Of a stretch of DNA of 64,000 bases, positions 57,335 through 64,000 are shown one piece after another. A program made the translations under genes and the position numbers. The stretch covers positions 124,001 to 188,000 of the forward strand of contig JAQWNP010000001.1 of the NCBI GenBank assembly GCA_029268515.1. Reading direction: 5' to 3'. The notes below the pieces were generated by a model. It did no database searches and had not been told where the DNA came from. It was given only the letters and a program-made list of their open reading frames with translations. Position 1 is the stretch's first letter. Every line of letters starts with the position of its first letter. This stretch comes from Phycisphaerales bacterium. GTDB taxonomy: Bacteria; Planctomycetota; Phycisphaerae; Phycisphaerales; SM1A02.

Positions 57335-58948
57335 TTAGAGACTGCTTTGTTGCCAAGCTCGCTTGTAGGCATCCTTGCTCGCCGACGCTCCCACCCATGC
57401 CTCATATTGCCCCACTGCCTGGCCTAGGAACATTCCAAGCCCACCAATGACCTGGGCACCACGCGCCTTGGCGTCTTCCATTAACTTTGTTTCCAATGGG
57501 CTATAAATAATGTCATAGACAGTCAGATCCGTCGTGATGACATCAGATGAAACACCCATCGCCGTTAATGGTGACTCTTCTGGTGCGGCGCCACCCGTCA
57601 TACCAACCGTCGTGCAATTCACCAATATGTCAAAAGCACCCTCGACGAGATCTTTCAAAGCACCGCTCTCAATGACACCCTCACCACCATCTTGTTTGAC
57701 AGCATTCAGCTGGCGACACATCTCTTGAGCATTTGCCTCGTCACGATTGAACACCGTGATCAGTGCACCAGAATCGAGAAGCCCGACTGCGACTGCTCGA
57801 GCAGCACCGCCGGCGCCCAAGAGCGCGACCTTCTTTGACTTCAGATCCTGGCGATGAATACCCATCCCGTCGATTAGACCCTGGACTGCACCAAGGCAGT
57901 CTGTATTCGATGCCTCAAGATCGCCATCTCGTCCAATCGCCACGGTGTTGGCAACACCGACTCGCTGCGCCAGTGGCGTCATGCAGCCTCCCGACTCTTC
58001 AACCAATCGCAATGCATGAGGCTTGTGCGGGGTTGTCACCGATAAACCCGCAAGCTGTAAATCCGGGGCTTCTAACATCTCAGCAATGGTGGCCTTAAAA
58101 CTGGCCCACTCAGGTGCAATAGGCATGGCCAAAAAGACTGCATCCAAACCTTCACTGGCAAAAACAGCGTTGTGAATGACTGGCCCCTTCGAATGAAACG
58201 CAGGCCAGCCAACAATCCCCATCACTTTGGTCTGGGCTGAAATCTCATGGAAGCGATAACGGCTTGTCAGTTCATACACAGGAATTTGCCCTGGCGCTGT
58301 TTCATCACCTTCTTCACAGCTTGCAAATGTTGCAAAGGCACCAAACTTGCCTGCAAGTATTCGACTCATCTGACCAAACAGACCCATCCCCAATGCGATC
58401 ATAGGTTTTGCCCGCTCTCTCAAGATTTCAAAGATCTCAAGATTGTCCCGCAATGTCCTTGCGTGATAAGCAACTTTAATGACGGCACACAAAGGCTCAC
58501 TTGCTGCTTTTGCGATACGACGTGATAAATCATGAGGACGACCATCGAAATCATGTATAGACAGAATGAGCGATGTCGCATCATGATCGATTTCATGAGT
58601 CAAGCATTCACGCAATTCATGAGAATTCGTCCACGATGCAAGTTCTATATCGATATACCTCGGTGGAACCGCTTGTTCACAAAGCGTCTTCAGCAACGTG
58701 CCTCGCTCTTGATCTGAACCCTGCCAATCACCACCCTCAGCCGCCGATCGACAAGTGATGATGGATGGAATCGGACTCTCAGCAAGAAGCGATGACAGCG
58801 CCTCAAGGCCTGCCTGAGGATCAGTCAGCGTGTCAATGCGCCATTCCACCAAGCCCGCCCCCTGAGACTGGGCTCTCCGCGCTTGCTCAATGAGGCCTTC
58901 CGGACATTCGAGATTTCTCACAGGAATTGAAACAGCAATGAGTGTCAT
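57335..58948 (-). CDS. aroDE: Bifunctional 3-dehydroquinate dehydratase / shikimate dehydrogenase
   Basis: Fusion of type I dehydroquinase (AroD) and shikimate dehydrogenase (AroE), steps 3 and 4 of the shikimate pathway, 537 aa. AroD part (about 1-225): GLVEWRIDTLTD, SIHDFDG and the Schiff-base lysine in AVIKVAYHARTLRD. AroE part (about 245-537): GIVGWPAFHSKGPVIHNAVF, the catalytic region SVTTPHKPHALRLV, NTDCLGAVQGL, and the dinucleotide site LLGAGGAARAVAVGL. The usual HSxSPxxHN is HSKGPVIHN. Such fusions occur in plants and scattered bacteria including planctomycetes. The ATG at 58948 starts at the first beta strand; the frame runs 75 bp further upstream without conserved residues. Confidence 0.94.
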   Translation of the reverse strand: MTLIAVSIPVRNLECPEGLIEQARRAQSQGAGLVEWRIDTLTDPQAGLEALSSLLAESPIPSIITCRSAAEGGDWQGSDQERGTLLKTLCEQAVPPRYIDIELASWTNSHELRECLTHEIDHDATSLILSIHDFDGRPHDLSRRIAKAASEPLCAVIKVAYHARTLRDNLEIFEILRERAKPMIALGMGLFGQMSRILAGKFGAFATFASCEEGDETAPGQIPVYELTSRYRFHEISAQTKVMGIVGWPAFHSKGPVIHNAVFASEGLDAVFLAMPIAPEWASFKATIAEMLEAPDLQLAGLSVTTPHKPHALRLVEESGGCMTPLAQRVGVANTVAIGRDGDLEASNTDCLGAVQGLIDGMGIHRQDLKSKKVALLGAGGAARAVAVGLLDSGALITVFNRDEANAQEMCRQLNAVKQDGGEGVIESGALKDLVEGAFDILVNCTTVGMTGGAAPEESPLTAMGVSSDVITTDLTVYDIIYSPLETKLMEDAKARGAQVIGGLGMFLGQAVGQYEAWVGASASKDAYKRAWQQSSL

Positions 58949-58988
58949 AACAACTAGGATATCTGGCTCACGCCAAACCGCCGGTAAG

Positions 58989-59618
58989 ATGCCCCTTATG
59001 CCCTCTGAAGCCAACCAACTCAATCAAGCTCAGAATTTCATTCGTAGCCACTCCAAAGGGGAGCTGAATTTTGATGACAATGTTCAGCCACTAGGCTACA
59101 TCGTCTCACCAGACGGCCGCCTCGTTGCACCAGTCATGGTAGCCGTACTTCACAGCATACAAACTGTTCTATCCATCCCAGATGAAGGCGATCCAGATCT
59201 GGCCATGCTCTTGAGCCTTGAGGAGCTCCCTGCAGAAGAACAACGCGGCTCACTGCCCGATCGCTGGCGGATTTATCACGGCGATCCACCTGACGTGAAT
59301 TGGGCTTATTTGAATATTGAGATGGCGAGACTTGGTGAATTCGTTCTGGATGGCGAGGCGTTTGATTTATCCAATCCCTTGTCGGATCAAGAAGCATCTG
59401 CAGTCAAAACAATCAATCAGAATCCGGCAATAATCCAGCGCGTCTGCCTCTCGATACTCAAGGTCGACATTGATTCACCGGTGATGGTCGGTTTAGATCC
59501 AGCTGGCTTTGACATACGCGGGACGTTTAGCGTTTTCAGAATTCCCACTGATCATTTGATGTCGTCTGCAGAAGATGCAGTAACAACATTCCATGGTTTG
59601 GATCCACAACATGGATAA
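58989..59618 (+). CDS. Uncharacterised protein with a C-terminal DPxGFD segment
   Basis: Not firmly recognised. About 209 aa, soluble, no signal peptide. It begins SEANQLNQAQNFIRSHSKGEL, contains IVSPDGRLVAPVMVAVL and a DRWRIYHGDPPDVNWAYL stretch, and ends with VMVGLDPAGFDIRGTFSVFRIP. The last segment recalls the DPDGFDLR motif of FMN-binding split-barrel proteins of the heme-utilisation group (HugZ/DUF2470), but similarity is weak. Start may be 58989 or 58998. It is divergent from aroDE with a 40-bp gap, and its end overlaps the next gene. Confidence 0.55.
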   Translation: MPLMPSEANQLNQAQNFIRSHSKGELNFDDNVQPLGYIVSPDGRLVAPVMVAVLHSIQTVLSIPDEGDPDLAMLLSLEELPAEEQRGSLPDRWRIYHGDPPDVNWAYLNIEMARLGEFVLDGEAFDLSNPLSDQEASAVKTINQNPAIIQRVCLSILKVDIDSPVMVGLDPAGFDIRGTFSVFRIPTDHLMSSAEDAVTTFHGLDPQHG

Positions 59619-60585
59619 CTCTTTCATTTCATTACTGCGAAGTTTTCCGGGTGATGTGGTTGAGGCCCTTCAAGCCCAAGGCTTTACCAACATTTATTGC
59701 AACCCCAAACCAGAGAAACTTGACCGCGATCGCATACTTGAGGTTTGCCAAGGTGCCATTGGCATCATGATTCCACCTGGAGACACCTCTATTGACGCCA
59801 CGTTTTTCGATACCGTCGGACCACAACTGCGCGTCGTCAGTTGCTACGCGGTGGGTTATGACAAGATTGACTTACAGGAAGCCTCCAAACGAAATGTTGC
59901 CATCGGATACACGCCTCATGCGCCCACTGAAGCAACCGCAGACTGCGCGTGGCTCTTGATGCTTGGTGCCGCTCGATTCGCGGCCTGGGGCGATCAACTT
60001 GTAAGAAGTAAGCAGTGGCAGGGAGTGGGACCAAATGACCGCCTGGGCCAAGGGCTGACTGGTAAAACAATTTTGATTGTCGGCGCAGGTCGAATTGGAA
60101 CGGCTGTCGCGCGCCGAGCCATTGCGTGGGGAATGCGTATTCTTTACACCAGTAACTCACGCAAACCTCACCTTGAAGCAGCTCCATACTACGGCGCGTA
60201 TGTCGATTTAGATGAAGGACTCGCCATTGCTGATGTGGTCACTTTGCATTGCCCGCTATCACCAACGACACACCATCTGATTGATGCACAACGCCTCGCA
60301 AAATTTAAGCCTGGCTCAATACTCGTCAACACTGCACGTGGGCCAATCGTAGATGAATCAGCACTTGTCGATGCACTCAAAGATGGTCCGCTACAAGCCG
60401 CAGGCCTTGACGTCTACGAACATGAACCAATCGTCCATGCGGGATTGATTGAACTAGATAACGTGTTCTTACTGCCGCATCTTGGAAGTGCCACCACCTC
60501 CGCTCGGCTCTGGATGTCCGAAATTGCCACAACAAACCTCGTTGCTGGGATACAAGGCGAGCCACTGCCCTACCAAGCACTTTAG
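59593..60585 (+). CDS. D-isomer-specific 2-hydroxyacid dehydrogenase
   Basis: NAD(P)-dependent dehydrogenase of about 330 aa, probably acting on glyoxylate, hydroxypyruvate or phosphoglycerate-like acids. The Rossmann motif is LIVGAGRIGTAVARR, followed by the signature VVTLHCPLSPTTHHLID and NTARGPIVDESALVDAL. The catalytic triad is visible: Arg in NTARG, Glu in DVYEHEP and His in LLPHLGSAT. It overlaps the upstream gene by up to 26 bp; ATG 59611 (8-bp overlap) is an alternative start. The N-terminal substrate domain is short and lacks the ACT domain of SerA, so glyoxylate/hydroxypyruvate reductase is more likely than phosphoglycerate dehydrogenase. Confidence 0.9.
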   Translation: MVWIHNMDNSFISLLRSFPGDVVEALQAQGFTNIYCNPKPEKLDRDRILEVCQGAIGIMIPPGDTSIDATFFDTVGPQLRVVSCYAVGYDKIDLQEASKRNVAIGYTPHAPTEATADCAWLLMLGAARFAAWGDQLVRSKQWQGVGPNDRLGQGLTGKTILIVGAGRIGTAVARRAIAWGMRILYTSNSRKPHLEAAPYYGAYVDLDEGLAIADVVTLHCPLSPTTHHLIDAQRLAKFKPGSILVNTARGPIVDESALVDALKDGPLQAAGLDVYEHEPIVHAGLIELDNVFLLPHLGSATTSARLWMSEIATTNLVAGIQGEPLPYQAL

Positions 60586-60636
60586 AAGCGAGGCATGCCT
60601 AGGACAGCACCATCATTGCGTTTCAACTGCGAGAAC

Positions 60637-62127
60637 TCACTGAGGTTTGGTTGCTTCAAGATGATCGATGATTTGCGTTGATCCCAAGCCAGGCTCGTGC
60701 GCTAACACCCGCAGTTCAATACCAAGTTCGGTCACGAAACCATGTTCAGCAATCTGCTCCGGTCGATAGTCGCCACCTTTAGCATAGATATTGGGCATCA
60801 CTGACCGAATCAGCGCCTCAGCTGTTGGCTCCTGGAACTCCGTCACATAGTCAACACACTCAAGTGCAGCTAATACGCGCATGCGCTGCTCAGCGGTAAA
60901 CACTGGACGCCCCTGTCCCTTAAGAGCTCTGACCTGTTCATCAGCATTGACACCCACCACAAGCACATCACCTTCGCCCTTGGCTTGCTGAAGATAAGCA
61001 ACATGACCCGCATGAAGAATGTCGAAGCAACCATTGGTGAGAACAATGCGATGACCTGCCTCGCGGTGCACCTGAACTTCAACTTCCAGCGCCGTTCGAT
61101 CACGAACTTTGCCCACTAACTTCGATGCAGTTTGCAAAGCAGCACGCCGAAGTTCCGAAATCGCGATTGGCTGAGCTCCAAATCGCTCGACCTCGAGACC
61201 CGCTGCCATATTCGACAACGCAACAGCCTGTTCCCACGTCAATTCATTCGCGATAGCGCCTGCAAGCGCGGCAATCACCATATCTCCGGCACCCGTCACA
61301 TCGTAAACACTACGCGCTTGAGTCGGCATCAGCTTTGGCGACCGACCACGTTCCAAAAGAAGTGCGCCATGACGATCAAGAGTGACCACAACAACTTCAC
61401 ATCCAACTGTTTCCATCAGTTGCTGAGCGAGTTCACCATTGTGCTCTTCAGAAGCCTCCAAAGGCGTACTACGACCCGTCGCAAGCTCGGCCTCTGATCG
61501 ATTGGGGGTCAACGCCGTTGCCCCTTGGTATCTGGCATAGTCGGCAATCGCCGCAGGATCAACTAACACAGGAATACCTAATTGCTTACACTTTTCCATG
61601 ACCGGCGATAATAGGCTTTCGTGACAAACGCCTTTGTTGTAGTCCTCGATACAAACAACATCTGCTTGTGGTAAAGCGTCTTCAATTGCGGCGCGTATTT
61701 TCTTGCATACGGCTTGATCAATTGGCTCACGCGATTCCATATCTACGCGAAACATCTTCTGAGGATGACGATGTTGAGCGAGCCCAATGAGACTTCGCTT
61801 AATGGTCGTCGTACGACCAGGATCTTTTATAAGACCGCAAACATCTGCTCCAGATGCGGCAATCGCATCACTCAATACCACGCCTTCTGAATCACTGCCA
61901 ATGACCCCGAAACAGTAGACCTGGGCATCTAGTGACTGAAGGCAAGCGGCAACATTTGCAGCACCACCAGCACGATCCTCAATACGACTCGCTTGAAGCA
62001 CTGGTACAGGCGCATCAGGACTGAGTCTTTCAGCCGCCCCGTAGACGTACTGGTCCAGCATAAAATCACCAATGACCAGCGCTGTAAATGGCTTCCATTT
62101 TGAAAGATTACCCAGCATGTTCGACAT
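60637..62127 (-). CDS. hldE: Bifunctional D-glycero-beta-D-manno-heptose kinase/adenylyltransferase
   Basis: Supplies ADP-heptose for the LPS core. The N-terminal PfkB-type kinase (about 1-325) has GDFMLDQYVYG, GGAANVA and the VYDVTGAGDMVIAAL catalytic motif. The C-terminal nucleotidyltransferase (about 345-496) has TNGCFDILHAGHVAYLQQA and NADEQVRALKG. Length matches E. coli HldE (about 477). ATG 62127 is preferred to the TTG at 62130; GAGAAGAG lies about 8 nt upstream. lpxK lies directly upstream on the same strand, so lipid A and core genes are clustered. Confidence 0.95.
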   Translation of the reverse strand: MSNMLGNLSKWKPFTALVIGDFMLDQYVYGAAERLSPDAPVPVLQASRIEDRAGGAANVAACLQSLDAQVYCFGVIGSDSEGVVLSDAIAASGADVCGLIKDPGRTTTIKRSLIGLAQHRHPQKMFRVDMESREPIDQAVCKKIRAAIEDALPQADVVCIEDYNKGVCHESLLSPVMEKCKQLGIPVLVDPAAIADYARYQGATALTPNRSEAELATGRSTPLEASEEHNGELAQQLMETVGCEVVVVTLDRHGALLLERGRSPKLMPTQARSVYDVTGAGDMVIAALAGAIANELTWEQAVALSNMAAGLEVERFGAQPIAISELRRAALQTASKLVGKVRDRTALEVEVQVHREAGHRIVLTNGCFDILHAGHVAYLQQAKGEGDVLVVGVNADEQVRALKGQGRPVFTAEQRMRVLAALECVDYVTEFQEPTAEALIRSVMPNIYAKGGDYRPEQIAEHGFVTELGIELRVLAHEPGLGSTQIIDHLEATKPQ

Positions 62128-62177
62128 CAAAAAGCTCTTCTCAATTTAGCGATCGAATCATCATTACTAAGCGCGTC

Positions 62178-63200
62178 TTAAGCGATGTTGAGCCGGACTG
62201 TTTCAACAACCCGGGCTTCTAAGAACTCACCACCCCGTAAGAATTCCATACGCAATTGTGGCACCAGAATTGGAACCGGAAACATCGCCAAGTCTACCAC
62301 GTGACGCAACTTCACCCAATCTTTGGCGGTCACCAACAATGCCTCTGCCCCTTGGCAGGCAGCATTGAGCTTGCCAACAAGACTGGCATCAAAAACTTGA
62401 TGATCTGCCAAAGGGATATCTTCTACAAGCTCTGCACCATAGTCCTTCACTTGTTGACATACAGCGGCGGGATTCCCAACGCCTAAAGCGGTCACAACCC
62501 GCATTGCTTTGAGTTGCTCTGGGGGGCATTCCTGTTCACCAGAAACATCATGCCGCACAAGAGACTTCCAAACATGATTCACCCAGGCAAGTGGAGCGGC
62601 GCCACTCATCGCTTCAATACGAGCAGACAACTCGGCATCAAAAGAATGTGCCCGTGTAACAATGACGCCATCAGCTCGTTTTAGCGACAAAGGCAACTCA
62701 CGTAGGTAGCCCATCGGCAGCAGTCGATCATGCAACGTGTCTTGTGTCGCATCAATCGTGACAAGATCTAAAACGCGACCAACCATACGATGTTGAAACC
62801 CATCATCTAACACACAGCAGTCAATAGTACGGTCACTTTCGCAGCGTGATCGAAGTCCCTTCATTCTATTTGGCTGAGCGATGATTGGTGTGCTTGCTCC
62901 CAGCCTTTCGAAATACTCCGCCTCTTCATCACTGTGCCCATTGGTACGGGATCCATAGCCACGCATTGCAATCGCTGGGTGAAAACCTGATTCACGCAAA
63001 CGCTCCACTAACCACATCACCAATGGAGTTTTACCGCTTCCGCCTACAGAGAGGTTGCCGACCGAGATGACTGGTACCGGAGGCTTGCCAACGCGCCAAC
63101 CTCGATCAAAAGTCCAGTTGCGCAACGACGTCACACCACCAAAAATACTGCTTGCGATTGGGGCCAATGGCCGCAAACCGCTTGGTAGTTTCTCACGCAT
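62178..63200 (-). CDS. lpxK: Tetraacyldisaccharide 4'-kinase
   Basis: Inner-membrane kinase phosphorylating lipid A precursor to lipid IVA. About 340 aa. The N-terminal amphipathic region is followed by PVISVGNLSVGGSGKTPLVMWL with the Walker A motif, AIAMRGYGSR, CVLDDGFQHR and VTIDATQ. The C-terminal VTAKDWVKL motif is typical. ATG 63200 is preceded by AAGGTGA; a GTG at 63209 is also possible. The start overlaps the preceding small membrane protein gene. It shows that this organism makes lipid A. Confidence 0.94.
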   Translation of the reverse strand: MREKLPSGLRPLAPIASSIFGGVTSLRNWTFDRGWRVGKPPVPVISVGNLSVGGSGKTPLVMWLVERLRESGFHPAIAMRGYGSRTNGHSDEEAEYFERLGASTPIIAQPNRMKGLRSRCESDRTIDCCVLDDGFQHRMVGRVLDLVTIDATQDTLHDRLLPMGYLRELPLSLKRADGVIVTRAHSFDAELSARIEAMSGAAPLAWVNHVWKSLVRHDVSGEQECPPEQLKAMRVVTALGVGNPAAVCQQVKDYGAELVEDIPLADHQVFDASLVGKLNAACQGAEALLVTAKDWVKLRHVVDLAMFPVPILVPQLRMEFLRGGEFLEARVVETVRLNIA

Positions 63201-63603
63201 CACGATCACCTTGGGGGCCCTGATCTATTTCGCTTTGCAGTGCCTTAAAGAGGCCTGGCGCATCACGGCGAATATTCGCTTCTTGCCGACGAGCATGGGC
63301 ATTGGCCGTTAAGAAGATATCGATAGCGGCAAAAATCACAAGAATCATCATTGCGACCAATATGATCAGCCATGAAACAACATACTGGGTTGGTTCAATT
63401 GAGGGGTCAAGATAGCTCAACGCCCGTACAAGTATGGGAAGCGTTACCAGCATAAGTAGTAATGTCATGCGACGGATCTTACGCCGCGAAGGGGGCACAT
63501 GATCAGAACCAAGTCGCCAGCTATACCACACAATTAACATCGCTATGACGATCGCGATCGGGATTGAAATCGAAGGCAAAATATGAACTACAGCCAACAT
63601 CAA
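63193..63603 (-). CDS. Small predicted membrane protein of unknown function
   Basis: Not recognised. 136 aa with three membrane helices (about 8-28, 45-64 and 76-98, LIILVAMMILVIFAAIDIFLT) separated by a basic loop (PPSRRKIRR), and a hydrophilic tail (NAHARRQEANIRRDAPGLFKAL). Start and stop overlap both neighbours: ATGA with maf upstream and 8 bp or more with lpxK downstream. Conserved coupling to maf and lpxK, if found elsewhere, would suggest an envelope role. Confidence 0.7.
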   Translation of the reverse strand: MMLAVVHILPSISIPIAIVIAMLIVWYSWRLGSDHVPPSRRKIRRMTLLLMLVTLPILVRALSYLDPSIEPTQYVVSWLIILVAMMILVIFAAIDIFLTANAHARRQEANIRRDAPGLFKALQSEIDQGPQGDRDA

Positions 63604-64000
63604 GAAGTGATTCCAATTCGTCCGAGCAATGGTGTCAGCGTCTGCATCGGTAATCCCATGACCGTGGTTGGATCGCCGTCAACTTCAATTGACCAGCCTG
63701 CCTCAAGTCGGTCCGCTAGATTGTAGCCACCAGCTTTGCCCTGCCAATCATCGCTTTCTATATATTGACGAATGGCATGCGCATTGAGGCGACCGAGATT
63801 AACACGTGTACGATCAACAAAGAGACATCTTTTAAATTGCTCAGCACCAAGTAAACAGACACCAGTCAATGTCTCATGACTACGGCCCTGTAACAGATCA
63901 ATCATTCCATACGCTTCATCGCGTGTCTTTGGCTGTCCAAGACACGACCCATCAATCAAACAGAGTGTGTCTGCACCTAAGACGATGGCGTCTCTTTGCC
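63600..64000 (-). CDS. maf: Maf-like nucleotide pyrophosphatase, C-terminal part (5' end outside window)
   Basis: House-cleaning pyrophosphatase that hydrolyses non-canonical or excess nucleoside triphosphates. The frame runs open to the window edge without a start. Visible residues are IVLGADTLCLIDG with the catalytic Asp, LGQPKTRDEAYGMI, LQGRSHETLTGVCLL and, near the C-terminus, DDWQGKAGGYNLAD, all matching Maf. About two thirds of a typical 190-aa protein is present. The stop overlaps the downstream membrane protein gene as ATGA. Confidence 0.9.
   Translation of the reverse strand, partial: QRDAIVLGADTLCLIDGSCLGQPKTRDEAYGMIDLLQGRSHETLTGVCLLGAEQFKRCLFVDRTRVNLGRLNAHAIRQYIESDDWQGKAGGYNLADRLEAGWSIEVDGDPTTVMGLPMQTLTPLLGRIGITS

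Overview
This window looks like a chromosomal segment from a Gram-negative-type planctomycete, most likely of the Phycisphaerae/Phycisphaerales (inference). The pointers are: a secreted Cys-rich protein alternating 'GACC' motifs with a dockerin-like domain; a tandem pair of porins sharing a DQRADEIRGLVQDVLAD-type segment; lipid A and heptose genes (lpxK, hldE); an L,D-transpeptidase; and a complete alternative complex III (ACIII) plus caa3 oxidase locus. Coding is dense and the base composition looks even. I saw no insertion sequence, prophage, CRISPR array or rRNA. One tRNA (Ala, GGC) is present.

Layout. 1-9 kb (all minus strand): 3'-truncated typA/bipA, tRNA-Ala, the Cys-rich dockerin-like protein, an S9 peptidase coupled to thioredoxin, folP, a LysM/YkuD L,D-transpeptidase and a 5-formyl-THF cyclo-ligase. 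9-16 kb: rarA (minus), glmS (plus), then two paralogous porins (minus). 16.9-18.9 kb: arsM-arsS, a probable arsenosugar biosynthesis pair (plus). 19-24 kb: nuoH lying directly downstream of carB (minus). 24-30.8 kb: plsC-like, ruvA, mannose-1-phosphate guanylyltransferase, ruvX; a divergent 6-phosphogluconolactonase-like gene (minus); a secreted toroid-repeat protein and a secreted esterase (plus).

30.8-49 kb is the respiratory island. ctaA (minus) faces ctaB and a DUF3179 gene (plus). A long minus-strand operon then runs actA-actB-actC-actD-actE-actF, a 125-aa membrane protein, an SCO copper chaperone, ctaC (with a fused cytochrome c), ctaD (A2-type, YSHPAVY), ctaE, a subunit IV, and a second subunit III. 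Most junctions overlap by 4 bp (ATGA or GTGA). Together these genes encode a quinol-to-oxygen chain plus its heme A and copper assembly factors. Six of the operon products carry His-rich extramembrane stretches, the most unusual shared feature I saw.

49-64 kb: a tatD-family DNase and a BtuF-like protein (plus), a DUF1573 protein (minus), clpB (plus), aroC (minus), hslU without an adjacent hslV (plus), an aroD-aroE fusion (minus), a protein of unclear family and a D-2-hydroxyacid dehydrogenase (plus), then hldE, lpxK, a small membrane protein and a 5'-truncated maf (minus).

No clearly new defence or mobile system is visible. The best candidates for undescribed biology are the His-rich elements and unknown parts of the ACIII-caa3 operon, the modular Cys-rich secreted protein, and the nuoH placement. 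All calls rest on reading the sequence and on recalled family features; no database search was run.
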